Assembly (NCBI GenBank): GCA_023055425.1 | Contig: JALGPY010000005.1 | Coordinates: forward strand, 88,701,495-88,765,494 | Source of the DNA: Linanthus parryae | Taxonomy: Eukaryota; Streptophyta; Magnoliopsida; Ericales; Polemoniaceae | Direction of reading: 5' to 3' | Length of the DNA: 64,000 nt | Shown: piece after piece, positions 11,032 through 24,200 of the stretch | Position numbering within the stretch: position 1 is the stretch's first letter | How the letters are laid out: the number at the start of each line of letters is the position of its first letter | Position numbers and translations under genes: made by a program | The notes under the pieces: model-generated | The model's database searches: none | What the model was told of the DNA's origin: nothing | What the model saw: only the letters and a program-made list of their open reading frames with translations

Positions 11032-12427
11032 TGTTGGCATAGGTGCCCTAGAGCCAATCTATATTTAGTATGAACAATTTTTGGCTAAAAAATTCATTTA
11101 TTAATTATTGTGATATTTAATATAATAAAGTCCTTAGATACAATGTGTTGTTTATCTTAAATATGCCTAGTCCATTATAGTGGTTAATAGGACAATCAAA
11201 TATAGACTAGCATGTGTGTAGATTGATATGGAGATATCAAGTCTAACACATGGGTATGCATTAGGATTAATGGCATACTGGATTGACCCACGACGAGAAG
11301 GGTACATCAGATTATGTCAAAGTCACAATCGCTTCTCGTAGTGCCAATTATATTGTAATCCTTAGACTTAAAGTCACTAGATAATCTAGTTTTGGAATAT
11401 CATGCTTTGATGTCATCCAACGTTGCGTCTTAACCGGGCAACTATAAAGACAGCTATCGAGCATGATAGGAATGAAGCTTAGAGATCGTAGTGATGTAGA
11501 GAGGATTTTTCCCTCCCGCATAATGGGAGCAAATATCCATGACCACCCGAGGGATGGTGCTTATTGAATGTCTGGCAAGACTCAGATAAATCAATATGGA
11601 GATATTGATGTTATATGCTTGCATAAGCATATTCCCAGGATCGAGAAACTATGGATTGGATATACGAGTGTGACAATTATGTCTCGTGTCCAATCCGGAC
11701 ATAGAGATAGAGGGATAATACAATATGTGATATTGTGCACAAGGTTTGTCGGGATCACTGACTTATTTCTATTAGTTAGGTGGTATGGATGTGTTGCTAG
11801 ACACCACTCCATGTTAGTAATAAGGTACTACTAACTAAGTAGGAACCTATAGGGTCACACACCGGATGGATTAAATTGGAAATTGGTAATAACTAGTTGG
11901 ACTAATTAATGAAAGGATCATAACGCAACCACAAGCAAAATTAGTGGGACTAATTTGCATGTGGGCTAATCCATGTAAGGACATGATTAGTATTGGGGAC
12001 TTTATGTAGTTAATAAAGAGTTATGACTATATAAAGGATCTCTAGCTTGTTAGTTCTCTACACAAGTCATTATTTTAGAGAACTTAACAAAGCAAGAGAG
12101 AGAGAGAACAAGTTGGGAAGGCCGAACCTCCCAACCCGTCCGCCCCCTTTGTCGTCGGCCACCACAAGGCACGGCCGAGTACCTAGTTTTGCGTGATCCT
12201 CTTCCTCCTTCCGTTTCTAGCACATCGTGGTGAGAAGGAATCCAATCAAGATCTAATGTGTGGATACTCATAGAGACGAAGATAATATTCTTTGTGTGAT
12301 CTCCCAAACCAAGGTACACATCTTCTATGCTCTCATCATGTTATGATTGTCTCTTCCTGTGATCATAGGTGGGCTTTGAGTAGGAGTTTTTGTTATTCCG
12401 CTGCGTTATCTACGTCAAAACCCAACA
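11032..12427 (+). repeat. Full-length LTR of element B (functions as 5' LTR)
   Basis: This 1396-bp LTR runs from TGTTGGCATAGG to CCCAACA, followed by a primer site. It aligns with 19421-19819 plus 26064-27082. A TATA-like ACTATATAAAGGATC lies near 12030. Confidence 0.85.
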
Positions 12428-12428
12428 G

Positions 12429-12441
12429 TGGTATCAGAGCC
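12429..12441 (+). other. Primer-binding site, tRNA-iMet type (element B)
   Basis: TGGTATCAGAGCC lies one base after the LTR. Confidence 0.85.
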
Positions 12442-13143
12442 ACACGTCGTAGTGCATAACATGATTTTATGTGTTACGATTTCAGTTTATACACTGTTTT
12501 ATTCTTATTACGCGAAACTGAAACTAATAAGCATAGTAGATGCAAATTGAATTTGATTCAAGAACAAACCAGATCTAATTTAATATTGGATGTGTAAATT
12601 GGTGATTTTAATCACATTAGATGTGAATAATTTGGTTCTTGAAAAATTAGGGTTCATGGGCACATTATTGGGACAAAGGGTTTTTCCAATTATGGAAACA
12701 ACTAAGTTTGGCAACAAGGCAAGGTATTGTTTTGGAAACAATTCCACAAGGAGGTTCGACCCCCTAAGGGGACCGTCCCTCTTGCCTTGCCGCACAAGCA
12801 AGGCTCGACCAAGGCGTTGGGCCGGCCTAGCGTGCGGCCTAGCCGTGAGGCTCGGCCGACCACCCTAAGGCCTAGCCTTGGTCCTTGGATGGTTCGGCCA
12901 TGGTGGATCTCTTGGACCGTTCTGACCCTAATTACCCAATTTCAAATTAAAATTTAACAAGCGCGTTAAAATTGGTTTTAACTGTATTATGAGCTTTGTT
13001 GCATGGTGGATGGATATGGCCTAGGTTGTGGATGATTGTGTTTGTTGTGGTTTGATTTACGGCCTGCGAGCTGGTCAAATTAATGTAATAGTTAGTTAAT
13101 TTTACGCCCTGCGAGCTGATCATCTCCCTTGACACGTGAGGTT

Positions 13144-13210
<67 letters not shown>

Positions 13211-13962
13211 TTCTAGATGTTAGTCTAGAATTAGAAATATTTAGATGATATTCAAGAGCATGGAGGAGAAGACCGGAGAACCAAGAAGCCACAAAGACGA
13301 TGAAGACTCCCATCCCTAGGCGCGCAGCTATGGTGGAGCACATGGAGACGAATTGTCACTTTAGGGCATATCCATGTCACGTTAATTTTTCTTTTGTGGA
13401 TGTTTATTATTTTATGTCTTGTTATTTATTTTTGTGTGTATGGCGATACTAGCAAAACATTAACAAGATAATAATAATAAACAAAGATGGTCTTTTATTG
13501 TCGATTGCCCAATCCAAATAAGTAGATCATGTTGATGGGATCAACCCAACGAATAATGACTATTAAATCCCTCAAATAGAATATTGTGTTTTGCCTTCTC
13601 TTGCCTAAAGACCCATCATGATCAGGGTCTATTAAATTCAGGCTTGCCAAAGGAAGGAAATTTTAAGTCACCATGATGTGTTGCGGACGACACAAGCAAG
13701 TAATGTGTGATTGTTGAAGCAAGTGGTTGGACGCAACTAGGGAAGATCAATTGGATTTATGAGCCTAGAGGCATGACAATTAGGCGTTATATAAAGGATA
13801 AATAATAATGGGTTATTCACCTAATTGGACCAAGAGTTGTATGGGATGCAATTGGAATGGTTACTACCTAAATAACCAATTCCTGGGTGACTTGCCAAAG
13901 CAAGCTCAAGAAGAAGTGAAATATGGATCTTGGACCTACTAGAAAATATACAAGATATTTAG
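12442..13962 (+). other. Leader of element B
   Basis: This is the noncoding region between the primer site and gag. Its last part (about 13480-13962) matches the leader of element C read in reverse (25260-25840), which confirms the two are related. It is cut at about 13962 by the D fragment. No gene is seen. Confidence 0.65.
13142..13213. repeat. (TTTA)n microsatellite
   Basis: About 17 uninterrupted TTTA units lie in the leader of element B. Confidence 0.92.
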
Positions 13963-14345
13963 GAAAAGTTCTTTTTCCAGCTTTAACAAATCTGGTTTTG
14001 TTCTTTCTTGGAAAGTTCGGATTGAATCCAATAACAGCTTTGTGAACAGTTGTGAATTCATCTGTACTCAAAGCACAATACAAGATTTTAATAGATTTGT
14101 AATTCTTAGGGAATTGGTCTAATTCAGAAGAGGAGAGTGAGTCTTCGTAATTGGGAGTTCTCATCCCATCTTTCTCTGTGTAGAAAGTGTGAGGCCCATT
14201 TTAAATAATGGTCCAAACCTATATGTCTTGATCAATGATAAACATTTTCATCAAAGCTTTCCAGTGAGCAAATTTCTCCACAAAATAGAGGAGGTCTGTT
14301 AGCAGCTCTTCCATGTGAGAAACCACCATCACCTGCAGTACTCAT
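13963..14345 (-). pseudogene. Truncated gag of copia fragment D
   Basis: The start at 14345 lies 36 bases downstream of the primer site. The early residues NRPPLFCGE, with NFAHWKALMKMFI in a neighbouring frame, match the conserved beginning of plant copia Gag, where a typical protein reads RPPLFDGENY-FWK. Further on, SIKILYCALSTDEF matches the UBN2-type Gag core. It contains frameshifts and a stop and ends at the fragment border after about 125 codons, compared with several hundred for an intact Gag. It is nonfunctional. Confidence 0.6.
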
Positions 14346-14380
14346 GATCACCAGATGGTTAAATCTATACAGTGATACAA

Positions 14381-14392
14381 GCTCTGATACCA
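14381..14392 (-). other. Primer-binding site of fragment D
   Basis: On the minus strand it reads TGGTATCAGAGC, separated from the LTR end by two bases. Confidence 0.75.
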
Positions 14393-14394
14393 AT

Positions 14395-15495
14395 TGAAAG
14401 TGTGAGTGTGCAGGTGGTAATGCAGCTAAGATACTCTAGAAGGGGGGGGGGGGCTGAATAGAGTATGCCAACTTTTTGCAAAACTTGCTAAGATAAAGGA
14501 TTTTGTGAAAGCTAGTGAAGTTCAAGACCTTGAAAAAAATTTCAAGCCTTTGGACTGAAATACAGTTTGGAATAGATCAGTTAAGTCTTTTTCAAGGCCT
14601 TGAAAAGAGTTTCAAACCCTTGAAAAACAGACAAGTTTGAATGCTGTAAAAACTGAGTAAGTAAAGAAACTGTAAATGCAAGAGACAAATGATTTATAGA
14701 GTTCAGTTCACTTGGACCTAATCTCTACCTCAGGGATTTGATCCCTGCAGGATTTTCAACACAATTCTTATTAATCGAAAGCTAAGACCTAGATCTCAAG
14801 CACAAAGAGATGCCTTACTCTGTTACAGCTTGTGGTTCTCCCTAACCTATCTAGTACCTTCTCTAGCTAACTGATTAACTAAGAATTCTCTATTATTCAC
14901 CTTTAACAATCCTCGAGAATAAAGATAGAAATATTACAGAAATGATCTACCAATAAAGCACAATACAGAAGAACACTAGAGTGTAGAAACTGCAGTGGAG
15001 TATGCAATGAACTTCTGTGAAATGGATTGTGAGATTGATGTTTGATGCTTGTCAATCCAGACTTGTCTCTCTCTTTTTTCCCTTTGAGTGTTGTGTATGT
15101 TGCTTCAGAAATGAGCTCTATTTAAAATTCAAACAGCTCTGCAAATCTTCCAAGATTTTGAGCAACAAATCTCCTATTTTGTAGGCAACAGACTTTGACT
15201 TTTTGACAATCTTCTCCAACGGTTAAGTGATCACAATCTCCAGAGATAATGTTGTGATCTTGCATTTGAATAGATTGAGAAGCTGTCATACCAGCCGGAT
15301 TAAATACATAATCATCTTATCAATTATTTCCTTCCCTGCACAAGTCAGATTAGGAAATAATCTCTGCAAACTATGATTGTCAAACATGTGATATTCTTTG
15401 TTCGAACATGTTAGAATAATTTGTCTTTATTCATCAAATAACTGTAAATCAATCATATGAAGAAGAAATATGATATCAACTTAGAAGAGTTTACA
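14395..15495 (-). repeat. LTR of fragment D
   Basis: It begins TGTAAACTC and ends CA on the minus strand. It is bounded by a primer site on one side and a polypurine-like run on the other. It contains a G homopolymer at about 14441 and several copies of the palindrome TTCAAGGCCTTGAA or variants (14520-14640). Confidence 0.55.
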
Positions 15496-15681
15496 AAAAA
15501 CTCCCCCTGAGAATGTTCATATAGTTTAAACAGTTTCAAGGCTTCGAATCCAGTTTCAAGGCCTTGAAAATAGCTATTCTATTTTCAAGCCTGTGATAAC
15601 TGATTTAAGGCTTTGAAAGCTCATTCAAGTCCTTGAAATAGTTAAGCTATTTCAAGCCTTGCACAACTGTGATCTTACATA

Positions 15682-18600
15682 GATGATTCTAATGATGTGA
15701 CTTGCCTCATGCTCTGTACCATGACCTCTGAGCTTCAGAAGCAACACGAGAACATGGAGGCCTATGATATGATCATACACTTGAAACAGTTGCTTCAGGA
15801 ACAGGCAAGGCATGAGCGGTATGAGGTGTCCAAAGCAATGTTCAAGAGCAGTCGTGCATAAGGGAATCCAGTTGGGCCTCATGTACTCCAAATGATCGGG
15901 TTCATTGAGAACCTCACGAGATTGGAGTTCCCACTCGTCAAGAGTTGGCCACTGATCTTATCTTGCAATCGTTGCCTGAAAGTTATAACTAGTTCATAAT
16001 GAAATATAACATGAACGAAATCAGTAAGACTCTGCCAGAATTTTTGAACATGTTGAAGACAGTTGAACAGAGCATCAACAAAGGCAAGGGCAAGGCCATA
16101 ATGATGGTGAATAAGAGGAAGGGCAAGGGAGTTGCCTCTACCTTCAAAGGAAAGAGCAAGAAAGTTGCGAAATCCAAGGAAGCCCTAAAGCCTAGTGGGG
16201 GCGTGGCTAAAGGTGATTGTCACTACTGTAGCCAGCTGGGTCACTAGAGGACGGATTGCCCCAAATATATGGAGGATAAGATGCTTGGAATAGTGATTCC
16301 ACCACCACCATATATTTTTGTTACAGACGTCAATCTATCTATTTCTTAATCTTGGGTATTGGATACTGGATGTGGATCTCACATTTGTCGAAATGTGCAG
16401 GATTTGAAAAGAAGTAGAAGATTGGCTATAGGAGAGATAGATCTGCGCGTCGGGAATGGGGAAAGAGTTGCTGCATTAGCTGTAGGCATTTATGAACTAT
16501 CTTTACCTTCTGGACATATTTAAGAGTTAGACAATTGCTTTTATGTGCCTGCTATGAGTGGAAACATTATTTCCATTTCTTGGTTGGACGAGAAGGGTTT
16601 TTAGATTCAATAAAGGACAAGTGTTGCACCATTTATTTTGATAGTATGCACTATTGTAGTGTGCATTTGTCTAATGGATTGTATATGCTTGATCTAAATA
16701 ATTCCATCTATAACATAAATACTAAAAAGATTAAAACTAATGATTTGAATCCAACATATCCAAGGAACTGTCGTTTAGGCAATATAAATGAGAAACGCAT
16801 ATCTAGACTCCATAAGGATGGACTTCTAGACTCATTTGATTTAGAATCATATGAGACATGCGAATCTAGTTTATTAGGAAAAATGACAAAGTCCCCTTTC
16901 AATAAGAAAGGTGAGAGGACTAGTGAGTTACTGGAACTCATACATACCGACGTATGTGGGCCGTTCCCCACGCCTGTCAGAGGTGGTTACACCTACTTCA
17001 TTACATTTATTGATGATTTCAGTAGATACGGATTTGTGTACCTTATGAAGGCCAAATCCAAATCCTTTGAATTGTTCAAGGAATTCAAGAATGAAGTAGA
17101 GAAGCAACTTGGTAAAAGTATTAAGGCTTTGCGATGGGATCGTGGAGGAGAATACTTAAGCCAGGAGTTTGATGAATATCTTAGAGAGTGTGGGATAGTA
17201 TCCCATCTCACTCCACCCGGAACGCCACAATGGAATGGCGTGTCCGAGAGGAGGAATCGCACACTATTGGATAGGGTGCGATCTATGATCTCTCAAATGG
17301 ATCTTCCAGTATCATTTTTGGGACATGATCTAATGACGGCAGTTTTTACCATTAATCGTTTTCCATCCAAATCAGTCATGAAGACACCATATAAGATATG
17401 GACTGGGAAGCGTCCTATTGTGTCATTTATGAATATTTGGGGCTGCGAAGTCTCTGTAAAGCGTTTACAAACAGACAAGCTCGGGCCCAAAGCGGATAAG
17501 TGTAAATTTGTGGGACATCCTAAGGGAACAAAAGGATATTATTTCTACAATCCAACCGAGAACAAAGTGTTTGTAGCTTGGGCCAGCGTGTTTCTATAAA
17601 GAGAGTTTGTCTCTAAAGAAGAAAGTGGGAGGGATGTAGAACTTGAAGAAATTCAAGAACCACAAACCACTGAACCGATTATGGAATATGAACATGAGCC
17701 GCAAGTTGTTGTGGAAGAACGTGTTCAGGTGACACAGGAACTCCGTATGTCAGGAAGGGTACGTCATGAGCCAGAGAGGTACGGACTTCTCGTAACTGAG
17801 CCCGATGATATACCACTCATGGATGATGAGCTTGCAACCTACGGGGAGGCCATGAATGGCCCAGAATCCAAGAAGTGGCTTGAAGCCATGAGATTTGAAA
17901 TGGATTCCATGTATGCCAACAAAGTATGGAATTTTGTGGAACCACCTGAAGGGGCTTGACCCATAGGGTGAAAATGGGTCTTTAAGAAGAAGACCGACAT
18001 GGATGGAAAGGTAATTGCCTACAAGTGGCAATTGGTGTTTAAAGGGTATAGAGAGATTCTTGGTATTGACTTTGATGAGACCTTTTCACCAGTCGTCATG
18101 ACTAAATCCATTCGAATCCTGCTTGCTACTGCAGCCTACTATGACTACGAGATATAGCAAATGGATGTCAGAACAAGGTTCCTTTATGGGAAACTCCTCG
18201 AGGATGTATATATGTCACAACCTGAGGGTTTTGAAGATCCAGAGAATGTCAATAAAGTTTGTAAGCTGCAAAGGTCCATTTATGGATGAAAGCAAGCTTC
18301 TAGGAGCTGGAATCTACGTGTGATGACGCGGTCACAGAGTTTGGCTTCATCAAAAACGAAGATGAGCCTTGTGTTTAAAAGAAGGTTAGTTGGAGCTCTG
18401 TAGTGTTTCTGGTCTTGTATGTGGATGACATACTTCTTATTGGAAACGATATTCATACTTTGCAATCTGTTAAATATTGGCTAGGAAGATGTTTCACGAT
18501 GAAGGATTTAGGTGATGCATCTTATATACTTGGTATCAAGATCTATAGGGATAGATTTAGAAAGCTGCTCGTCCTAAGACAAGGTACATATATAGACAAG

Positions 18601-19346
18601 GTGTTGAAGAGGTTCAACATGCAAGATTCCAAGAAGGGATTCTTTCCCATGTCACATGGAGTCACTCTATCCAAGACTGACTGTCTTTCCAATGAGATTG
18701 AGAAGGACCGCATGAGTAGGATACTCGATGCTTTGGAAATAGGATCCATCATGCACGCCATGTTGTGTACTAGACTATACATATCATACGCGCTGAGTAT
18801 GATGAGCAGATATCAGTCCAATCCGGGTGAGAGTCACTAGATTCCTTTCAAGACCATCCTAAAGTACTCAAGACGAACTAATGATGCGTTCTAGATATTT
18901 GGAGGTAGGTAAGAGCTAAGTGTAATTGGTTACACTGATGCAAGCTTCCAAATCGACAAAGATGACTACAAATCGCAGTCAGGATAGTGTTTTGCCTGAA
19001 TGGAGGAGCTGTGAGCTAGAAGAGTTCCAAGCAAGGGACAGTTGCTGATTCTACAACAGAAGCTTAGTAAATTGCTTCTGCGGAAGCAGCAGAAGAGGCA
19101 GTTTGTATAAAGAAGATTATCACTGAGCTCGCTGTGGTCCCTAGCATCATGGATCCCATAGAGTTGTATTGTGACAACTCCGGAGCGATCGCACAAGCCA
19201 AGGAACCAAGATCACACCATACATCGAAGCATGTACATAGGAGATTCCATCTTATTCGTGATATGATCGATCGAGGAGATGTGAAGTTGTGCAAGATTCC
19301 AACGGATGACAATCTTTCAGATCCGCTCACAAAGCCAATTACGTAG
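15682..19346 (+). pseudogene. Degenerate gag-pol of element B
   Basis: This is a copia polyprotein in pieces. Gag resumes with LMLCTMTSEL. The zinc knuckle CHYCSQLGH-x-RTDC at about 16218-16259 has its Trp codon changed to TAG. Next come the protease region WVLDTGCGSHICR (about 16348), then integrase (16535-17599) with HTDVCG, DRGGEY and NGVSERRN carrying the D, D and E catalytic residues. Reverse transcriptase follows, with YVDD at about 18418, and RNase H ends in DPLTKP (19346). Stops and frameshifts occur in every domain. Element C carries a better-preserved relative, which guided this reading. It cannot make a working polyprotein. Confidence 0.85.
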
Positions 19347-19420
19347 CGAAAGCATGAAGGGCACGCTAGATCCATAGGCATACGGGATGCATCAGATTGG
19401 CTCTAGTGCAAGTTGGATAT

Positions 19421-19819
19421 TGTTGGTATAGGTTCCCTAGAGGCAATCTATATTTAGCATGAACAATGTTTTGGCTAGAATATTCATTTATTAATTATTG
19501 TGATATTTAATATAATAAAGTCCTTACATACAATGTGTTGTTTATCTTAAATATCCCTAGTCCATTATATTGGTTAATAGGACAATCAAATATAGACTAG
19601 TATGTGTGTAGATTGATAAGGAGATATCAAGTCTAACACAAGGGTATGCATTAGGAGTAATAGCATACTGGATTGACCCACGACGAGAAGGATACACTAG
19701 ATTATGTCAAATTCACAATTGTTTCTCGTAGTGCCAATTATATTGTAATCCTTAGACTTGAAGTCACTAGATACTCTAGTTGTCGAATATCATGCTTTGA
19801 TGTTATCCAACGTTGCGCC
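19421..19819 (+). repeat. 3' LTR of element B, left part
   Basis: It starts TGTTGGTATAGG after the tail CTCTAGTGCAAGTTGGA and matches the first 400 bases of 11032-12427. It is interrupted at GCGCC (19815-19819), the left TSD copy of element C. Confidence 0.85.
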
Positions 19820-21234
19820 TGTTGGGTTTTTGATTCATGGATGCGCAACGGAAACACAAACAATCATAAACCATGCAAAACCCTCCAAGGATCACAAGTC
19901 AAGAGAAATAACGATGGTAAAGGAAAAAATCAATAACACATCTTAGGGTTCTCCTTTGATGACTTCAAACGCGAATTGTGTCACGTTCTCTATAGTTGAT
20001 CCACGCCTAGATTTGAATACTAGATCTTCCAATCCTTGGTGCTAGCCCGGAAATAGGAAGAGGAAGAAGAATCATGCAAAACGAGACGAAACAAGGAGGT
20101 GTTCGGCCTCCTTGTGGCCGACGGGGACGGGCGGCGAGCAAGGTGGGGGGGGGGGGCTCCTCGTTGCTTGCTTGCTCTCTCCTTGTTGTTCTCTCCCACT
20201 AAAGTTATGATCAATAAGGTCATAAGTGTAGGAAGGAAGGAAGGAGTTTCCTTTATATATTCCTACAAATCCTTGCCAACTACCTAAAGGACCTATTCTA
20301 GTCCTACTAGAATTCAATTTAGTCCCTTCCTTGCAAATTTGTACCTACGAAGTTTGCAAGGTGTTGCAAAGTGATCCTTCTAATTAATTAATCCAATTAA
20401 TTAATTCCAAAATCTAGTTCAAATCTATATAGCGTGTGACCCCATAGGTTCTATCTAGGTAGCAACAATTTGCTAATATGGAGCGGTTTCTAGCAAAACA
20501 TCCATTCTAGCCAACTAATAGAATAGTCATCTTGAAAAACCTTGTACAAGTAATTGTCTCATCCCTTTGTCTCTATATCCGGATTGGACACGATACATAC
20601 AAGTCACACTCGTATATCCAATCCACAGTTTCTCGATCCATGGGAATAGCCTTATTCGTGCAAATAACATCAATATCCCATATTGATTTATTTGAGTCTG
20701 GCCAGACATTCTATAAGCACTATCCCTCGACTGGCCTAGGATATTTGCTCCCGTTATGTGGGAGGGAAAAATTCTATCTACGTCCACTACGATCTCTAAG
20801 CTTGCTTCTTATTGTATCCGGTACACGCCTTTATAACTACCCAGTTACGGTGTAGCGTTTAACGCTACCAAAATCACAATAATCCACAACTAGAATATCT
20901 AGTGACTTCAATTCTAAGGATGAAAATACCATTGCACCGCGAGAAACATAATGTGTATGTAGCCTTCTCGGATGGGTCAATCCAGTGCGCCATTACCCTT
21001 AACGCGCACCTATGTGTTGGATCATGATATCTCTATATCAATCCAACCCCATACTAGTCTATAGATGATTGTCCCAATAATCATTATACTGGACTAGGGA
21101 TATTTAAGATATACAACACAATTGTAAATCTAAGAACTTCATTATATTAAATATCCAATAAATAATAAATGAATTTTCTAGCCACAAATAAATTCATACT
21201 AAACTGGATTGCCTCTAGGGCATCTATTCCAACA
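19820..21234 (-). repeat. 3' LTR of element C
   Basis: On the minus strand it begins TGTTGGAATAGATGCCCTAG, similar to BARE/Angela LTRs. The polypurine tract (CAAGTGGGAGAC on the minus strand, 21235-21246) lies directly upstream. Confidence 0.85.
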
Positions 21235-21248
21235 GTCTCCCACTTGCA

Positions 21249-24200
21249 CTAGAGCCAATCTGGCGCATCTCGTATGCCCATACTCCTAGTGTGCCCTTCA
21301 TGCTTCCACTGCGCAAGCGGCTTTGTAAGCGGGTCTGACAGATTCTCATCTGTAGGAATATTGCATATCCGAAGGTCTCCTCTATCGATAATATCTCGAA
21401 TCAGATGAAACTTCCTGAGCACGTGCTTGGATTTCTGGTGCGACCTGGGTTCCTTCGATTGCGCGATCGCCCCAGTGTTGTCACATTACAACTCAACTGG
21501 ATCCGCAATGCTAGGAACCACACCAAGTTGAGAAACAAACTTTCTGATCCAAACAGCTTCCTTTGCTGCGCCATTTGTAGCAATGTACTTAGCCTCTGTT
21601 GTAGAATTAGCCACCGTCTCTTGCTTGGAACTTTTCCAGCTCACCGCTGCTCCATTCAGGCAAAACACATATCCCGACTGTGATCTAAAGTCATCTCTGT
21701 CGGTTTGGAAGCTTGCATCACTGTAACCCCTTACACGCAACTCTTCCTCACAGCCAAATATCAAGAATGCATTCTTAGTTATTCTCAAGTACTTTAGGAT
21801 GTTCTTGACTGCAATCCAGTGACTCTCACCTGGATTGGATTGGTATATGCTTGTCATACTCAAGGCGTATGACGCATCTCGTCTAGTACATAACATGGCG
21901 TACATGATAGATCCTATGGCCGAGGCATAGGGGATTCTACTCATGCGTTCCTTCTCAATCTCATTTGAAGGACAACCACTCTTCGAAAGAGTGATTCCAT
22001 GTGACATGGGCAAGAATCCCTTCTTGGAATCTTGCATGTTGAACCGTTTCAACACCTTGTCAATATATGTACTTTGACTTAGGCCTAGAAGTCTCTTATA
22101 TCTATCTCTATAGATCTTTATACCGAGTATATAGGCTGCTTCCCCTATGTCCTTCATTGAGAAACACATCCCTAGCCAATCTTTAACAGATTGCAGCATG
22201 GGAACGTCGTTTCCAATGAGTAGTATGTCATCCACATACAAGACCAGCAAAGCTACAGAGCTCCCACTAACCTTCTTGTAAACTCAAGACTCATCTTCGT
22301 TTCTGATGAAGCCAAACTCTTTGACTACTTCATCCAAACGTCGATTCCAACTCCTAGAAGCTTGCTTCAATCCATAAATGGATCGTTGTAGCTTACAGAC
22401 TTTGTTGGCTTGCTTTGGATCCTCAAAACCCTCCGGCTGTATCATATACACGTCCTCGAGGATATTACCATAAAATAATGCTGTTTTGACATCCATCTGC
22501 CAAATCTCATAGTCATGGTATGCTGCAATCGCAAGTAGGATTCAGATGGATTTGGTCATAGCGACTGGTGAAAAGGTTTCATCATAGTCAATACCATGAA
22601 TCAGTCTGAATTCTTTAGCCACCAGTCGGCACTTATAGGTAATCACATTACCATCCATGTCGATCTTCTTCTTGAAGACCCACTTGCACCCTATGGGCCG
22701 CGCCCCTCCGGGTGGTTCCACCAAAGTCCATACTTTGTTGGTATACATGGATTCCATCTCGGATCTCATGGCTTCTAGCCACTTCTGAGAGTCTGAGCCT
22801 TTCATGGCCTCTTCATAGGTAGTAGGCTCATCATCTATGAGCATCGTGTCACCGGAATCGGTCACGAGAAGTCCATACCTCTCGGGTTCCTGGCACACTC
22901 TACTAGATCTACGAAGCTCTTGTGTTACCTGAACAGGCTGCTCCACAACTACTTGTGGTTCCTATTCATGTTCCATAATCGGTTCAGTGATTGTGGTTCT
23001 TGAATCTCTTCAAGTTCTACAGTCCTCCCACTTTCTTATTTAGATACAAACTCTCTTTCTAGAAACACGTCGGTCCGAGCAACAAACACTTTGTTCTCGG
23101 TTTGATTGTAGAAGTAGTAACCCTTAGTTTCCTTAGGGTACCCCACAAACTTACACTTATCCGATTTTGCTCTAGCTTGTCTGATTGTAAACTTTTTACA
23201 TAGACATCGCAGCCCCAAATCCTCATGAACGACAGTGTGGGACGCTTCCCACTCCACATCTCATGTGGTGTCTTCATGACTGATTTAGATGGAACACGGT
23301 TAATGGTGAAAGCTGCACTTAATAGAGCGTGGCCCCAAAACGATAATGGAAGATCGGTTTGACACATCATAGACCGAACCATATCCAATAGGGTTCGATT
23401 CCTCCTCTCAGACACGCCATTCCATTGTGGCGTTCCGGGTGGAGTGAGTTGGGACACGATCCCACACTCTCTAAGATAGTCGTCAAACTCTTGGCTCAAG
23501 TATTCTCCTCCACGATCTGATCGTAGAGCCTTGATAGTTTTGCCAAGTTGCTTCTCTACTTCATTCTTGAATTCTTTGAACACTTCAAAGGACTCGGATT
23601 TGGCCCTCATAAGGTACACAAATCCATACCTACTGTAATCATCAGTAAATGTAATGAATTAGACGTAACCACCCCTGGCAGGCGTGGCAAATGGCCCACA
23701 CACATCAGTATGTATGAGCGCCAATTGCTCACTAGTCCTCTCACGTTTCTTATTGAAAGGGGACTTTTTCATTTTTCCCAATAAACAAGCTTCACATGTC
23801 TCGTATGATTCAAAATCAAATGAGTCTAGTAGTCCATCCTTATGGAGTCTAGATACACGTTTCTCGTTTATGTGGCCTAAACGACAGTGCCATAAGTAAG
23901 CAGGATTTAACTAATTTATTTTAATCCGCTTGGTATTAATGTTGTAGACATGATTGCTTAGATCAAGGACGTACAGTCCATTAAATAATTGCGCACTAAA
24001 ATAGTAAATATTATTCAAATAAAAGGAACAACAATTGTTCTTTATTGAAATAATAAAACCTTCCTTGTCCAAAAAAGTAATAGAAATAATGTTTCTGCTC
24101 ATAGCAGGCACAAAATAGCAATTATTTAATTCTAAAACTAATCCTGAAGGCAGAGATAGCTCGCACACGCCCACGGCTAACGTAACAACTTTTGCTCCAT

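Larger units (their letters stand above)
13963..15680 (-). mobile_element. Copia fragment D inserted in B's gag
   Basis: B's leader similarity ends at about 13962 and its gag resumes at about 15682. In between, on the minus strand, are a polypurine-like CAGGGGGAGTTTTT (15496-15510), an LTR (14395-15495), a tRNA-iMet primer site (14381-14392) and the start of a gag gene cut at about 13963. The N-terminal part of B's gag is missing, so insertion came with a deletion. No TSD is visible. Confidence 0.6.
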
